The notes beneath the pieces were generated by a model. It made no database searches, had not been told where the DNA came from, and worked only from the letters and a program-made list of their open reading frames with translations. Source: Neopusillimonas aromaticivorans (GTDB lineage: Bacteria; Pseudomonadota; Gammaproteobacteria; Burkholderiales; Burkholderiaceae_B). Taken from it: 64,000 bases of DNA. The stretch is from NCBI RefSeq assembly GCF_030344915.1, contig NZ_CP128233.1, forward strand, positions 2,046,001-2,110,000, in the 5' to 3' direction. This document shows, in pieces, positions 10,107-19,627 of the stretch; the stretch's first letter is position 1; every line of letters starts with the position of its first letter. Both the position numbers and the translations under genes were made by a program.

Positions 10107-11015
10107 ATGCGTGAACTGGTGTTGAATTGTCCCGAGGCCATTGCCGAGGCGTTATCGGATGCCTTGCTTGAGGTCGGCATGCTGTCCGTGTCTGTTGAGG
10201 ATGCCGATCGCGATACTGATGTCGAGCAGCCGTTGTTCGGTGAACCAGGCCTCGAGCCTGAAGTGCATGCCTGGCAGCACAATCGGGTGGTGGCGTTATT
10301 GCCCGATGGCGTTGATCCGCAGCAGGTTCTCGAAAAGGTCAAGGCCCGGCTGGGAATTTCGGCCGGTCTGGATGACTGGTCCACTCGCGAGGTGCCGGAT
10401 GCCGACTGGGTGCGGTTGACCCAGTCGCAGTTTGGGCCCATCGAGGTCGGTGAGCGTGTCTGGATTGTACCCAGCTGGCATCGTGATGATCCCGTCGTTC
10501 CCGACCGCGACGACATTATCACGCTGGAGCTTGACCCCGGGTTGGCCTTTGGTACGGGCAGTCATCCAACCACCCATTTATGTCTTGAATGGCTGGCCTC
10601 CGGGATGCAGGGGCAGCCCTCGCTGCTTGACTACGGTTGCGGTTCCGGAATTCTGGCAATTGCTGCGCGCAAACTGGGATGTGGCGCCGCGTGGGCGGTC
10701 GATATCGACCCTCAGGCGGTCAGCGCCACGCGTTATAACGCCCAGGTCAACGGGGTTGATCTGCAGGCGGGCTTGCCGGACGCCTTGCCCGAGGGGCGTT
10801 TTGAGGTTGTGGTGGCCAACATCCTTTCCAATCCCCTGAAAGTACTGGCACCGATGCTGGCCAATCGTGTGGCGCCGGGTGGTCATCTGGTGTTGTCGGG
10901 TGTTCTTGAGCGACAGGCCGACGAGGTGGCCCAGGCCTACGCGCCCTGGCTGGCGATGTCTGTCTGGAAAGCGCGTGATGGCTGGGTGTGTTTGCATGGG
11001 CAGCGTAGTGCCTGA
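10107..11015 (+). CDS. prmA: Ribosomal protein L11 methyltransferase
   Basis: SAM-dependent enzyme that trimethylates lysines and the N-terminus of ribosomal protein L11. The frame is intact at 302 residues. A small N-terminal substrate-recognition domain (about 1-60) is followed by the linker and the Rossmann methyltransferase domain, with GLAFGTGSHPTTHLCLEWL, the SAM loop LDYGCGSGILAIAARKLG and VANILSNPL (the catalytic NxxxxPL-like motif). It follows accC, an order shared across many Burkholderiales. Confidence 0.95.
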   Translation: MRELVLNCPEAIAEALSDALLEVGMLSVSVEDADRDTDVEQPLFGEPGLEPEVHAWQHNRVVALLPDGVDPQQVLEKVKARLGISAGLDDWSTREVPDADWVRLTQSQFGPIEVGERVWIVPSWHRDDPVVPDRDDIITLELDPGLAFGTGSHPTTHLCLEWLASGMQGQPSLLDYGCGSGILAIAARKLGCGAAWAVDIDPQAVSATRYNAQVNGVDLQAGLPDALPEGRFEVVVANILSNPLKVLAPMLANRVAPGGHLVLSGVLERQADEVAQAYAPWLAMSVWKARDGWVCLHGQRSA

Positions 11016-11036
11016 TGTTGGTAAGGTGGTTCACTC

Positions 11037-11945
11037 ATGGAGTTGATGACGCGTTGCCCCGAGTGTGGCACGGTATTTTCTGCAAGTGTCGAGCAGATGA
11101 AGCGCCGCAAGGGCTACATCCGCTGCGTGCAGTGCGCCACTATTTTTGATGGTTTTGATGCTGTTGTTGATGACAATGACAGCGGCTTGATGTCATCGCC
11201 GACCGTTGTCAGGGCTGACGCGGCACCTTCCGCTGCGGCCTCTCTGCACGAGCCCTCTGTGCGTATTCCGGAATTACCAGAGCCGTACGCCGGGCAGGGT
11301 CCTCATTTCGTGCCGCCAGAAGCGGATCCGCAATCTTCGCCCTCCGGTACGGCAACGCAACCGGCTGACGCCCCGGCGGTTTTTGTAGAACCCCGTCGCT
11401 ATCGGGCAGGCCCCCGTGCCGGTGTCAGCGCGCTCTCGTCTCGCCAACGCGCAACGGAGGGTGGTCCGGGTAGTGTGCGCTGGCTGGCTGTCCTGCTGAT
11501 TCTGGTGGTTGTGGCCAGTTTGCTGATGTATGCGTTTCGGGCACAGATTGCCACAGAGGCGCCCCAACTGCGGCCTTTGCTGGAAAAGGCCTGTGATTCG
11601 CTGGATTGCACGGTGGAGTACCCGCAGCGTATCGATCGCATTTCAATCATGAGTTCTTCGTTGCAGGTTGTGCAGGGCGGTGCTGCTCTTATGGAGCTTA
11701 ACGTCGTGATGCGAAATACCTGGGACAAACCGCAGCAGTGGCCCGCGCTGGTGCTTGAGCTTTCTGATTTGTCTGGTGCGGTTGTGGCCCGACGGGTATT
11801 TCAGCCCGCTGATTATCTTGACGCTTCGCAGTTGCAAGGACCTTTCGGTGCCGCGCAGGAAATACGCGTGTTGCAACGTGTGTCTACCGAGGGCTTGCAG
11901 GTGAATGGTTTTCAGATCAAAAAATTTTTTCCTCCAAAGGATTGA
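11037..11945 (+). CDS. Zinc-ribbon DUF3426 membrane protein
   Basis: Protein of unknown function with an MJ0042-type zinc finger and a DUF3426 domain. The finger is at the N-terminus (TRCPECGTVF ... IRCVQCATIF, Cys7/10/30/33). A long, low-complexity Pro/Ala-rich linker and one membrane helix (about 157-176, AVLLILVVVASLLMYAF) separate it from the DUF3426 domain, which ends in QVNGFQIKKFF. Topology suggests a cytosolic finger and a periplasmic C-terminal domain. The frame is intact at 302 residues. Position between prmA and a PfkB kinase is conserved in Burkholderiales, but no role is established. Confidence 0.88.
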   Translation: MELMTRCPECGTVFSASVEQMKRRKGYIRCVQCATIFDGFDAVVDDNDSGLMSSPTVVRADAAPSAAASLHEPSVRIPELPEPYAGQGPHFVPPEADPQSSPSGTATQPADAPAVFVEPRRYRAGPRAGVSALSSRQRATEGGPGSVRWLAVLLILVVVASLLMYAFRAQIATEAPQLRPLLEKACDSLDCTVEYPQRIDRISIMSSSLQVVQGGAALMELNVVMRNTWDKPQQWPALVLELSDLSGAVVARRVFQPADYLDASQLQGPFGAAQEIRVLQRVSTEGLQVNGFQIKKFFPPKD

Positions 11946-11946
11946 G

Positions 11947-12894
11947 ATGGCAAAAAAAATAGTGGTGTGCGGTTCGGTTGCGTTCGACACGATTGCAGTC
12001 TTTGAAGGCCACTTCAAAGAGCATATTCTGGCCGAAAGCATTCAGTCGCTGAGTGTTTCGTTTTTTGTGCCATCGATGCGTAAAGAGTATGGCGGCTGTG
12101 CGGGTAATATCGCATACAACCTGCGCTTGCTCGGCGGTAATCCGGTGCCCGTGGGTACGGTAGGGGTAGACGCAACAGATTATCTGCAGTACCTGGGTGC
12201 GCTGGGCATTGATGTCAGCAAGGTACGTGTCATTCCCGATATGTTTACTCCTCAGTGTTTCATTACCACTGATCTCGACAACAATCAGATCGCCTCGTTT
12301 CACCCGGGTGCCATGGTGCGCTCTGCCGAGAACGATTTTTCCGATGTTGAGGCGGTGTGGGGCATTGTGTCGCCCGATTCCAAAGAGGGCATGTTCGCGC
12401 ATGCCCAGCGCATGAAAGACGGCGGGATCCCGTTTGTCTTTGATCTGGGCCAGGCCATGCCGCTTTTTTCGGGTGATGATCTGAAACAAATGATTGGTAT
12501 GGCCACTGTACTGACGGCCAACGATTACGAGGCCAGCATCATTGAGCAGCGCACCGGTTCCAGCATGGAAGAGCTGTCGCGTGGTTTGCAGGCCATTGTG
12601 GTCACCCGTGGTGCCGAAGGCGCGACGTTATTCGAGAACGGGAACCCGACCCACATTGATCCGGTCAAAGTCGATGACGTCGTTGATCCGACCGGCTGCG
12701 GCGATGCACATCGTGCCGGGTTGTTGTTCGGATTGTCCGAAGGCTGGGCCTTGCGTGACGCGTGCAGTTTGGCGAACGTCATGGGGGCTATTAAAATCGG
12801 TTCGCGTGGTCCGCAAAACCACCAACCGTCCCGTCATGACATTTCAGTCATGCTCAAGCAGCATTACGGGCTTGATTTGCCCGCCTCCCATTAA
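11947..12894 (+). CDS. PfkB-family (adenosine/nucleoside-type) kinase
   Basis: Ribokinase-fold kinase of the PfkB family; Burkholderiales members at this position are usually called adenosine or nucleoside kinases. The frame is intact at 315 residues. The N-terminal PfkB signature reads GGCAGNIAYNLRLLGGNPVPVG, and the C-terminal anion-hole and catalytic-base motif reads DPTGCGDAHRAG. The family consensus is DTxGAGDxF, so Ala-to-Cys and Phe-to-His changes are visible but the catalytic Asp is kept. The ATG sits 1 bp after the DUF3426 stop, so translation is probably coupled. Substrate is not decidable from sequence alone. Confidence 0.85.
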   Translation: MAKKIVVCGSVAFDTIAVFEGHFKEHILAESIQSLSVSFFVPSMRKEYGGCAGNIAYNLRLLGGNPVPVGTVGVDATDYLQYLGALGIDVSKVRVIPDMFTPQCFITTDLDNNQIASFHPGAMVRSAENDFSDVEAVWGIVSPDSKEGMFAHAQRMKDGGIPFVFDLGQAMPLFSGDDLKQMIGMATVLTANDYEASIIEQRTGSSMEELSRGLQAIVVTRGAEGATLFENGNPTHIDPVKVDDVVDPTGCGDAHRAGLLFGLSEGWALRDACSLANVMGAIKIGSRGPQNHQPSRHDISVMLKQHYGLDLPASH

Positions 12895-12935
12895 TTCGTG
12901 CCGCTCGTTTCCCGGGCGGCAAACAGGAGCTTTTC

Positions 12936-13439
12936 ATGGATTCAACACGTGTTGCCGCCAATGCTGAACCACGCCGTGGACGTTGGGCGGCGTTGGTTGT
13001 GGTTGCAGGCAGTCTGGCGGTTATCGCAGGCTGTGCCAATCCGTCTGCATCCAGTTCTGTTTATACCTATGGTCAGGCCCAGCAAGAACAGATTGTTCGT
13101 CTGGGCACTGTGGTGGCCGTGCGTCCGGTAACCATCCAGAATGATCGTTCTTCCGGTGCGGGCATGATCGCGGGCGGGGCGTTGGGTGGCGTGGCTGGCA
13201 ACGCAGTCGGCGGCGGGTCCGGGCGTGCGATTGCGACGGTAGGTGGCGCGATTCTGGGCGGGTTGCTGGGTAACACGATTGAAAATCAGGTCGGTAAAAC
13301 CCAAGGGCTTGAAATTACGGTTCAACTCGATAACGGTGAAACCCGTGTCATTGCCCAGGCCGCCGATGTGGCGATTTCTCCGGGTCAGCGCGTTCGTATC
13401 GTCAGCGGGCAGGGCCCGGCGCGTGTTGTGCCGATGTAA
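12936..13439 (+). CDS. Glycine-zipper outer-membrane lipoprotein (SlyB/Pcp-like)
   Basis: Lipoprotein with an N-terminal signal ending in the lipobox VIAGC (Cys about residue 33). The middle is a glycine-zipper two-helix segment (GAGMIAGGALGGVAGNAVGG and AIATVGGAILGGLLGNTIE, about 75-115). The C-terminal beta-rich part (LEITVQLDNGETRVIAQ ... GQRVRIVSG) is typical of SlyB/Pcp proteins, which help keep the outer membrane stable. The frame is intact at 167 residues. A strong bidirectional terminator follows at 13492. Confidence 0.87.
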   Translation: MDSTRVAANAEPRRGRWAALVVVAGSLAVIAGCANPSASSSVYTYGQAQQEQIVRLGTVVAVRPVTIQNDRSSGAGMIAGGALGGVAGNAVGGGSGRAIATVGGAILGGLLGNTIENQVGKTQGLEITVQLDNGETRVIAQAADVAISPGQRVRIVSGQGPARVVPM

Positions 13440-13491
13440 ACGGTTGCCCAAGAACGACGGGCTGGCCCTGTTTCAAGCTGTCGTCATTCGC

Positions 13492-13528
13492 AATAAAAAA
13501 ACCGCCCGTTGCCGGCGGTTTTTTTATT
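13492..13528 (+). terminator. Intrinsic terminator, bidirectional
   Basis: A perfect 15-bp inverted repeat (13492-13506 and 13514-13528) with a 7-nt loop, a CCGCC/GGCGG core and a T7 run on the 3' arm. It ends the prmA-DUF3426-kinase-lipoprotein transcript. The A-rich 5' arm lets it work on the other strand too. Confidence 0.9.
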
Positions 13529-13903
13529 GCGCGTTGGTTTCAGATGACTGGTCGGGCGCACCGGGCTGGGTCGCGTTCAGTGTACTGTCTATTGTGTAAC
13601 TGCCGCTTGCCATCAGATAAAAGCCTTGTAAATTAGGGTTTATAATGAGCGCCGCTTTTGAAGCGGCATGGCGGATTTCATTCAGATAAGCCTCTGAATT
13701 TTTTGCTAATCATGTTATCTTATATGACGGTAAAAGTCAGTCTGGCTGACTATTTTCCGGATGCGTCGATGCCGGTGTTTTTCCGGTGTCGTACGTGCCG
13801 ATTTTTTATCGGCAGATAAAAGGCGTTTTGTCGCACCAAGGTTGGTCGTTCTCGAATGGCTGGCTCCGACATGCGTTTCACAACTTGATTTCACGGAGAC
13901 ACT
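13529..13903 (+). promoter_or_regulatory. Intergenic region with several hairpins upstream of TRAP operon
   Basis: About 375 bp without a convincing gene. It holds a TATAAT hexamer (13641-13646, no good -35 in register) and three short inverted repeats: GCCGCTT-TTG-AAGCGGC (13651-13667), AGTCAG-5 nt-CTGACT (near 13735-13751) and TGCCGAT-T5-ATCGGCA (near 13796-13814). The last is a compact stem-loop about 90 bp before the dctP start and could be a leader structure. The region probably contains the promoter and control sites of the TRAP operon; which hairpin matters is unknown. Confidence 0.4.
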
Positions 13904-14942
13904 ATGAAACTCATTCATCGAACCCTTGCTGGCGTTCTTTTGGCGGCCGGCTTCACCGCGCAGGCCAGTGCTGAAAAAGTCGTGCTGAAAGTCGCACACT
14001 TTTTACCTGCGGTTGCCATTGCTCAAACCAAAATGATGGAACCCTGGTGCGAGAAAATCAATAAAGAATCCAATGGTCAGATCGAATGCCAGATCTATCC
14101 CGCCATGCAGCTGGGTGGTTCGCCGGCACAGCTCCTGACCCACGCCCGCGACGGTATCGCTGACGTTGTCTGGACGTTGCCGGGTTATACCCTGGTCGTT
14201 TCCCGGTCTCCGAGATTTTCGAGGCCCCGTTCTTCGCAACCGATCATGCCAGCACGGCACGCGCGTTGTGGGACTTCACAGAAAAAATGCACAGGAAGAG
14301 TTTGCCGGCCTCAAGACGATTGCCGTCTGGACAAACGGTCCCAATCATTTCCATTTGCGTAATAAAGACGTTGCCACGGCTGAAGATCTGAAAGGGCTCA
14401 AGGTTCGTGCGGCCTCGCGCCTGAGCAACAAGTTCCTTACCGACATTGGTACATCTGCCATGGGCATGCCGTTGCCGCAAGCCGTTGAAGGCATGTCCAA
14501 AGGCGTCGTTGATGGCATGATTGTGCCGTGGGAAGTTGTTCCTTCGGTCAAGCTCAATGAGTTGGCCACCAATCACATCGAGGTCCTCGATGAGCAAGGC
14601 CGTGGTATGGCGACATCGACCATGATCTTCGCCATGAACAAGAAAAAGTACGACAGCCTGTCGCCCGAGCTCAAGAAAGTCATCGATGACAACAGTGGTC
14701 GTGAGCATTCGGCATGGGTAGCCGGTGTCTTCGCCGAGGGTGATGCGGCCGGTCTCAAGGCAACAGAAGGTCGCAGCAACAAGATTTCCCAGTTGCCGCA
14801 ATCCGAAGTGGCCAAGCTCAAGGTGGCCTCAGATAACATCGCCAAAGAGTGGATCGCTGACGTTTCCAAGAAAGGCAAAGATGGCCAGGCACTCTATGAC
14901 GAGGCCGTTGCTTTGGTCAAGAAATACACAGACGCAAAATGA
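13904..14942 (+). CDS. TRAP transporter substrate-binding protein DctP type
   Basis: Periplasmic binding protein of a TRAP transporter, which imports organic acids with a sodium gradient. A Sec signal peptide (MKLIHRTLAGVLLAAGFTAQASA) precedes the mature start EKVVLKVAHFLPA. The conserved helix region contains KGLKVRAASRLSNKFL, whose Arg usually pairs with the substrate carboxylate. There are two breaks: the C run 14190-14192 and the A run 14282-14287, each one base short. The repaired length is 346 residues. The stop overlaps the small permease start (ATGA). The ligand is unknown, but the whole importer is present. Confidence 0.88.
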
Positions 14943-15435
14943 CCTCCTCCATCTCGCAAGTTCGTCACTACGTTGAACGTTTTTGTGCCGGTCTGGCGGG
15001 GCTGGGCTTCCTCCTTTTGTGGTGGAAGCCCTGTTGTCCGTAACCAGTATTTTCGGGCGAACGTTTTTGCAAAAGGGCTTGCCCGGCGACTACGAGCTGG
15101 TGCAAATGCTGACTGCCATTGCCGTTGCGCTGTGCCTGCCCTATTGCGAGCTCAAGCGCGGTAATGTGTTTGTAGACTTTTTCACCTTGTGGGCTCCGCG
15201 CTCGCTAACACGTGTTCTTGACGCGATTGCCTGCCTGTTGCTGGCAGCAGTAGCGTTTGTGCTGGCCTGGCGTACCACGGTCGGTATGGGCGAAATGCGC
15301 GAGTATGCCGAGAGCACCATGGTGCTCTCGATCCCCATCTGGTGGACATACCTCGCTTTGCCATTCTCTTTCACGTTGCTCGGTATTGCAGCGCTCTTCA
15401 ATTTTCATCTCGAATGTACAAAGCGTGATTCATGA
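14939..15435 (+). CDS. TRAP transporter small permease (DctQ type)
   Basis: Four-helix membrane subunit that pairs with the large TRAP permease. ATG 14939 overlaps the binding-protein stop. The start reads MTSSISQVRHYVERFCAGLA, and the family sequence continues in the next frame as VVEALLSVTSIFGRTF. The break is in the T run 15015-15018 (one base short). Further helices (AIAVALCLPYC, LLLAAVAFVLAWR, YLALPFSFTLLGIAALF) are seen. The repaired length is 165 residues. Its stop overlaps dctM. Confidence 0.86.
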
Positions 15436-16760
15436 CTAGCGTACAAATCGGCCTTCTGATGTTGGCCTTCATGATGCTCCTGCTGGCTCTGCGGGTGCAC
15501 ATCGGTATTTCCATGTTTCTGGCCGGCGCCGTCGGCTATTTTTTCATTACAGGTGCAGATCCGCTTCTGGCGGTCATGAAGCACTCGACCTACGCCCGTT
15601 TCTCCATGTACGACTTGTCCGTCGTGCCGCTGTTCTTGCTCATGGGGCAGTTTGCTACTCATGGCGGGTTGTCGCGCGCCTTGTTCAAGGCGGCCAATTC
15701 CTTTGTGGGTCACTGGCGTGGTGGTATGGCCATGGCGGGTGTGGCTTCTTGCGCATCGTTCGGTGCCATTTGCGGTTCGTCGTTGGCCACTGCCGCGACC
15801 ATGACCCAGGTCGTGTTGCCCGAGTTGCGTCGTCATCAGTACTCTCCCGCGCTGGCGGCAGGGTCGATTGCCGCAGGTGGTACGCTGGGTATCCTGATTC
15901 CACCTTCGGTGCCTTTGGTTATTTACGCCATCATCGCCGAGCAGAACATTGCCAAAATGTTCATGGCGGCATTGTTGCCCGGTGTTCTGGCTGCCCTGGG
16001 CTACATCATTACCGTTGGCATCATTGTTCGCCGTAACCCTGACTCTGCTGGCCCCGGTTCGCCACGCCATACCTGGGTTGAACGTTTCAATACCCTGGTT
16101 GCAACCTGGCCGGTCATGCTGATTTTTGCGGCTGTTATCGGTGGTATTTATGGCGGTATTTTTACGCCCACTGAAGCGGCTGCTGTTGGTGTTCTTCTGA
16201 CGGGTCTTGTCGCCTGGCAAAATGGCGGTCTGAACAATGGCGGGCTGCGTGAGTGTATTGTAGGCACGGCCAAGGGTACGGGCATGATGTTCGTGATTCT
16301 GGTGGGTGCCGACATGCTGAACAGCCTGTTGGCAGTCAGCCAGATTTCGACCTTTACCACCGACTGGGTACAGTCGCTGGGCCTGGGGCCGTTCGGTGTG
16401 TTGGTGGCTATCCTGATTATTTACATTGTTCTGGGTTGCGTCATGGACAGCTTGTCCATGATCTTGATCACGGTGCCGATTTTCCTGCCCGTCATCATGG
16501 GTTTTGACTATTTCGGTTTGGCCCCTGACGAAAAGGCAATCTGGTTCGGTGTGATTGCGTTGGTGGTGATGGAAATGGGCTTGATAACGCCGCCGGTGGG
16601 TATGAATGTCTACATCATCAATGGTATTGCACGCGATGTGCCGCTGGCCACGATCTTCCGCGGGGTGATTCCGTTCCTGGTGTCCGATGTGGTGCGCCTG
16701 GCGCTGTTGGTTGGCATACCATTGCTCAGTCTCGGGCTGATCCGTATGTTCCCGACCTGA
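15432..16760 (+). CDS. TRAP transporter large permease (DctM type)
   Basis: Catalytic membrane subunit of the TRAP importer, with about 12 helices and an intact frame of 442 residues. Family features include GLSRALFKAANSFVGHWRGG, the conserved CASFGAICGSSLATAATM loop, GILIPPSVPLVIYAIIAEQN and GLITPPVGMNVYIINGIA near the C-terminus. ATG 15432 overlaps the small permease stop (ATGA), so all three TRAP genes are translationally coupled. A terminator follows at 16799. Confidence 0.95.
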   Translation: MTSVQIGLLMLAFMMLLLALRVHIGISMFLAGAVGYFFITGADPLLAVMKHSTYARFSMYDLSVVPLFLLMGQFATHGGLSRALFKAANSFVGHWRGGMAMAGVASCASFGAICGSSLATAATMTQVVLPELRRHQYSPALAAGSIAAGGTLGILIPPSVPLVIYAIIAEQNIAKMFMAALLPGVLAALGYIITVGIIVRRNPDSAGPGSPRHTWVERFNTLVATWPVMLIFAAVIGGIYGGIFTPTEAAAVGVLLTGLVAWQNGGLNNGGLRECIVGTAKGTGMMFVILVGADMLNSLLAVSQISTFTTDWVQSLGLGPFGVLVAILIIYIVLGCVMDSLSMILITVPIFLPVIMGFDYFGLAPDEKAIWFGVIALVVMEMGLITPPVGMNVYIINGIARDVPLATIFRGVIPFLVSDVVRLALLVGIPLLSLGLIRMFPT

Positions 16761-16798
16761 TCGTGATCGCCTCAGGGGGCGGTAGTTGCCCTTCCTGT

Positions 16799-16834
16799 CA
16801 AAACAAAAGGCCCCTTGTGGGCCTTTTGTTTTGC
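16799..16834 (+). terminator. Intrinsic terminator between convergent dctM and yggT
   Basis: A near-perfect inverted repeat, AAAACAAAAGGCCC / GGGCCTTTTGTTTT with a short loop. T-rich 3' ends on both strands fit termination of dctM (plus) and yggT (minus). Confidence 0.85.
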
Positions 16835-16890
16835 AGGCGCACGCCAACGTGCGCCTGCCGAGGCTGATGCCTGTTTTGCGCCGGCTTTGT

Positions 16891-17484
16891 TTAACCCGCC
16901 GACATGTGCAACGGCATCTGGTAAGCAAACTGGTACGAAAACCCTTCCAGCAGCATGATGAGCACCTGGGCGATGATAAGGAGTACCAGCGGCGCGAAAT
17001 CAAGGCCGCCAGGCGTGGGCAAGATGCGACGGATCGGGTCGAGCAGTGGCGCGGTCAGGGTTTGAAGTACGGGCATGATGGGGGCCATCGGGTTGACCCA
17101 CGACAAAATGACCTGAATCAGTGTCAGCCACAACACCAGATTGACGGCCCATTTCAACACCGTCGGGATGCTGGCCAGCGCGGCCCCTGCAAACCCGCCG
17201 GCGACTGGCAGGCCGGGTGTCAGAATGAACAACAGCAATAGCCACAAGACCAGCGCGGTCAGCCAGGCGGCAACCAGGCAGGGCCAGTCGAGGAACTTGC
17301 TGCCGGGAATTACCTTGCGGATGGGTTGCACCAGCCAGTTGGTGACCCGGAAGACCGCCTGTGCGTAGGGGTTGAATGGGTGAAGACGAATGGCATACAT
17401 CCACGCGCGAACAATAAGCGCGATGCCAAACAGTGAAAATACGATATTGATGAGGAAGTGCAGGATATTGCCAAACATGGTCAT
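16891..17484 (-). CDS. yggT: YggT family membrane protein
   Basis: Small inner-membrane protein with two YGGT repeats, each a helix pair. The frame is intact, about 197 residues from ATG 17484 (MTMFGNILHFLINIVFSLF); ATG 17478 is equally possible. Repeat signatures are RVTNWLVQPIRKVIPG and LTAPLLDPIRRILP, both of the form L..P(I/L)R..(I/L)P. The family is linked loosely with osmotic tolerance and cell division or segregation genes in other bacteria, but its job is not settled. It is convergent with the TRAP operon. Confidence 0.9.
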   Translation of the reverse strand: MTMFGNILHFLINIVFSLFGIALIVRAWMYAIRLHPFNPYAQAVFRVTNWLVQPIRKVIPGSKFLDWPCLVAAWLTALVLWLLLLFILTPGLPVAGGFAGAALASIPTVLKWAVNLVLWLTLIQVILSWVNPMAPIMPVLQTLTAPLLDPIRRILPTPGGLDFAPLVLLIIAQVLIMLLEGFSYQFAYQMPLHMSAG

Positions 17485-17687
17485 GAACGGCCTGTAAGTT
17501 AACGACGAAACATTGTCGCATGACTGCGTTGTGCTGGCAGCAGCAATGAAACTGCCCGGCAAGGGCCGGGCAGCAAGGGCATCGGGACGAATATGCTGGA
17601 GCGTATGGCCGGCAACGGCAGGATCAGGCCAACGGTACCCGCGTTACGGACGGTCGCCGGTAGGGAAAGGCCATGAACCTGCGGGGT

Positions 17688-18283
17688 TTAATGTTTTTTG
17701 GCTTCAGTGGCCTGGGCCGCTTTGCTGGCTTTGGCTTCACTTTTTTCGGCCTTTGTTTTTTTTTCCTTTTTTCTTTTTTGTCGGCCTTTTTATCGGCAGT
17801 TTTTTTGTCTGCCTTCTTTTCGGCCTTGTCTGCTTTAGGTGTTTCGGCAACCGGGGCTGCTTTCACGGCCGCCGACTTGACGGGTGCTGCTTTGGTGGCG
17901 GCTGTTTTTTCGCGGCAGCGGTCGTAGTGGCTTTGGTTGCTGCCTTGCTGGCCGCTTTGGCGGGAGTCGTTGAGGCAGGTTTTGTTGCCGCTACCTGGGT
18001 TGTCGTTGCCTTTTTTGCGGGAGCGGCTTTTTTACGGCAGCAGCTTGCTTGGCAGGTGCAGCCGTTTTGGTCGTGACTTTCTTGGCAGGGGCAGCTGCTT
18101 TGGTTGTGGTGGCCTTGGTAGCAGGCGCTGCTTTTTTGGCTACTGTTTTTTTGGCGGGTGCTTCCTTAGTGGCCGGGGTTGCCTGGGCTGTCGTGGCTGT
18201 TTTTTTACTGCGGCTTTTTTGGCCGGTACTGCTTTTGTTGCGGCCGCTTTTTCGGTGGCAGCGGCCTTTTTTGGTGTGGCCAT
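17688..18283 (-). CDS. Histone H1-like Ala/Lys/Pro-rich DNA-binding protein
   Basis: A highly basic low-complexity protein built from AAPAKK/ATTTKAA-like repeats, resembling H1-like proteins of Bordetella and AlgP-type proteins of pseudomonads. Such proteins bind DNA through lysine tails and affect nucleoid structure. It starts MATPKKAAATEKAAATKAVP at 18283 and ends KASKAAQATEAKKH before TAA 17688-17690. Four breaks fall in A/T runs, each one base short: 18200-18206, 18028-18033, 17905-17910, and one of 17756-17764 or 17767-17772. Restoring them gives 199 residues with uniform composition. Real length variation in these tracts cannot be excluded, since such genes can vary. Confidence 0.75.
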
Positions 18284-18439
18284 ACGGATGCTCCTTGAGA
18301 ATGAATCGTACATAACGTCCATCCATTTGATATGGCCCCAGCCCCATTGGCGCGAGCCATTGCAAATGGCACAAGCGTGCGAAGTGCGCAACACCTGGCA
18401 CGCTAAGAGTCTAACTGAAGCTGTAACAGTTTCCTAGCA

Positions 18440-19592
18440 CTATTCCCAGCTTAATGCGCCGCCGGTTTGATATTCGATGACGCGTGTCTCAAAAAAGTTG
18501 CGCTCTTTTTTGAGGTCGATCATTTCGGCCATCCAGGGAAGGGGTTCTCTTCTTGAGGGAACAGCGGCTCGATGCCGATTTGCTGACAGCGCCGGTTGGC
18601 GATGAAGCGCAAATAGGATTTGAACATGCCGGCGTTGAGGCCCAGAACACCGCGTGGCATGGTGTCTTCAGCGTACGCGTATTCAAGGTCAACCGCCTTG
18701 CGGAAGAGATCGCGGATTTCCTCGCGGAACCCGGGCGTCCAGAGGTGGGGGTTTTCGAGTTTGATGGTGTTGATCAGGTCGATACCGAAGTTGCAGTGCA
18801 TGGACTCATCGCGCAGGATGTACATGTATTGTTCGGCCGCACCGGTCATTTTGTTCTGGCGACCCAGCGCCAGAATCTGTGTGAACCCGACGTAGAAGAA
18901 CAGGCCTTCCATCAGGCAGGCAAACACGATCAGCGACTTGAGCAGGGTCTGGTCGGCTTCCGGTGTGCCTGTTTTGAAATTGGGGTCGGCGATGGCGTCG
19001 ATGAACGGGATCAGGAATTCGTCTTTGGCGCGGATCGATGGTACTTCGTGATACGCGTTGAAGATTTCCGATTCGTCGAGGTCGAGGCTTTCAACAATGT
19101 ACTGGTACGCGTGGGTATGAATGGCTTCTTCGAAAGCCTGGCGCAACAGGAACTGGCGGCACTCGGGGCCGTGATGTGGCGGTACGTGCCCAGCACAATA
19201 TTGTTGGCCGCCAGCGAGTCTGCAGTCACAAAGAACCCCAGGTTGCGTTTGACGATACGACGCTCGTCTTCAGTAAGGCCCGTGGGGTTTTTCCAGAGGG
19301 CAATATCGCGCGACATGTTGATTTCTTGCGGCATCCAGTGGTTGGCACACGTGGCCAGGTATTTTTCCCAGGCCCATTTGTACTTGAACGGCACCAACTG
19401 GTTGACGTCGGTCTGGCCATTGATGATGCGCTTGTCGGCCGCGCTGACGCGGCCTTCCGGGTTGGCCGAGCCCGCTGCAGGGGCTGCGGACATGTTCAGG
19501 GCGGTGTTTGTGGCGGCAGGTGCCGTCGGGCGCGTCGCAGCCCCGGCCGGGGCGGGAGCGGTTGCAGGAAGATCGTCGTCCCAGGAGAGCAT
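18440..19592 (-). CDS. nrdB: Class Ia ribonucleotide reductase beta subunit
   Basis: Supplies the di-iron tyrosyl radical for NrdA. Iron-ligand regions are seen: EDERRIVKRNLGFFVTADS, FEEAIHTHAYQYIVESL (Glu and His) and RDESMHCNFGIDL (Glu and His). An Ala/Pro-rich extension (about 1-45) precedes the conserved core. There are two breaks, G run 19165-19168 and G run 18536-18538, each one base short; beyond them the sequence continues as ECRQFLLRQAFEE and as WMAEMIDLKKERNFFE to the stop at 18440. The repaired length is 384 residues. It lies 35 bp downstream of nrdA, so the two share one transcript. Confidence 0.94.
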
Positions 19593-19627
19593 GATAAATA
19601 AACCTTATTGATGTGTTCTGTTCAGTG

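Noticed and set aside
14190..14287. Programmed frameshifting in the TRAP binding-protein gene
   Set aside because: No slippery heptamer with downstream pseudoknot; the two shifts fit the general run-shortening seen in housekeeping genes.
15405..17003. A 532-codon open frame on the minus strand opposite dctM
   Set aside because: It is a shadow of the high-GC dctM gene: composition is His/Gln/Arg-rich, no domain is visible and it covers a well-conserved plus-strand gene.
17756..18206. Phase variation of the H1-like gene through poly-A tracts
   Set aside because: Not accepted as shown, because runs elsewhere in essential genes are shortened the same way; kept only as an open question.
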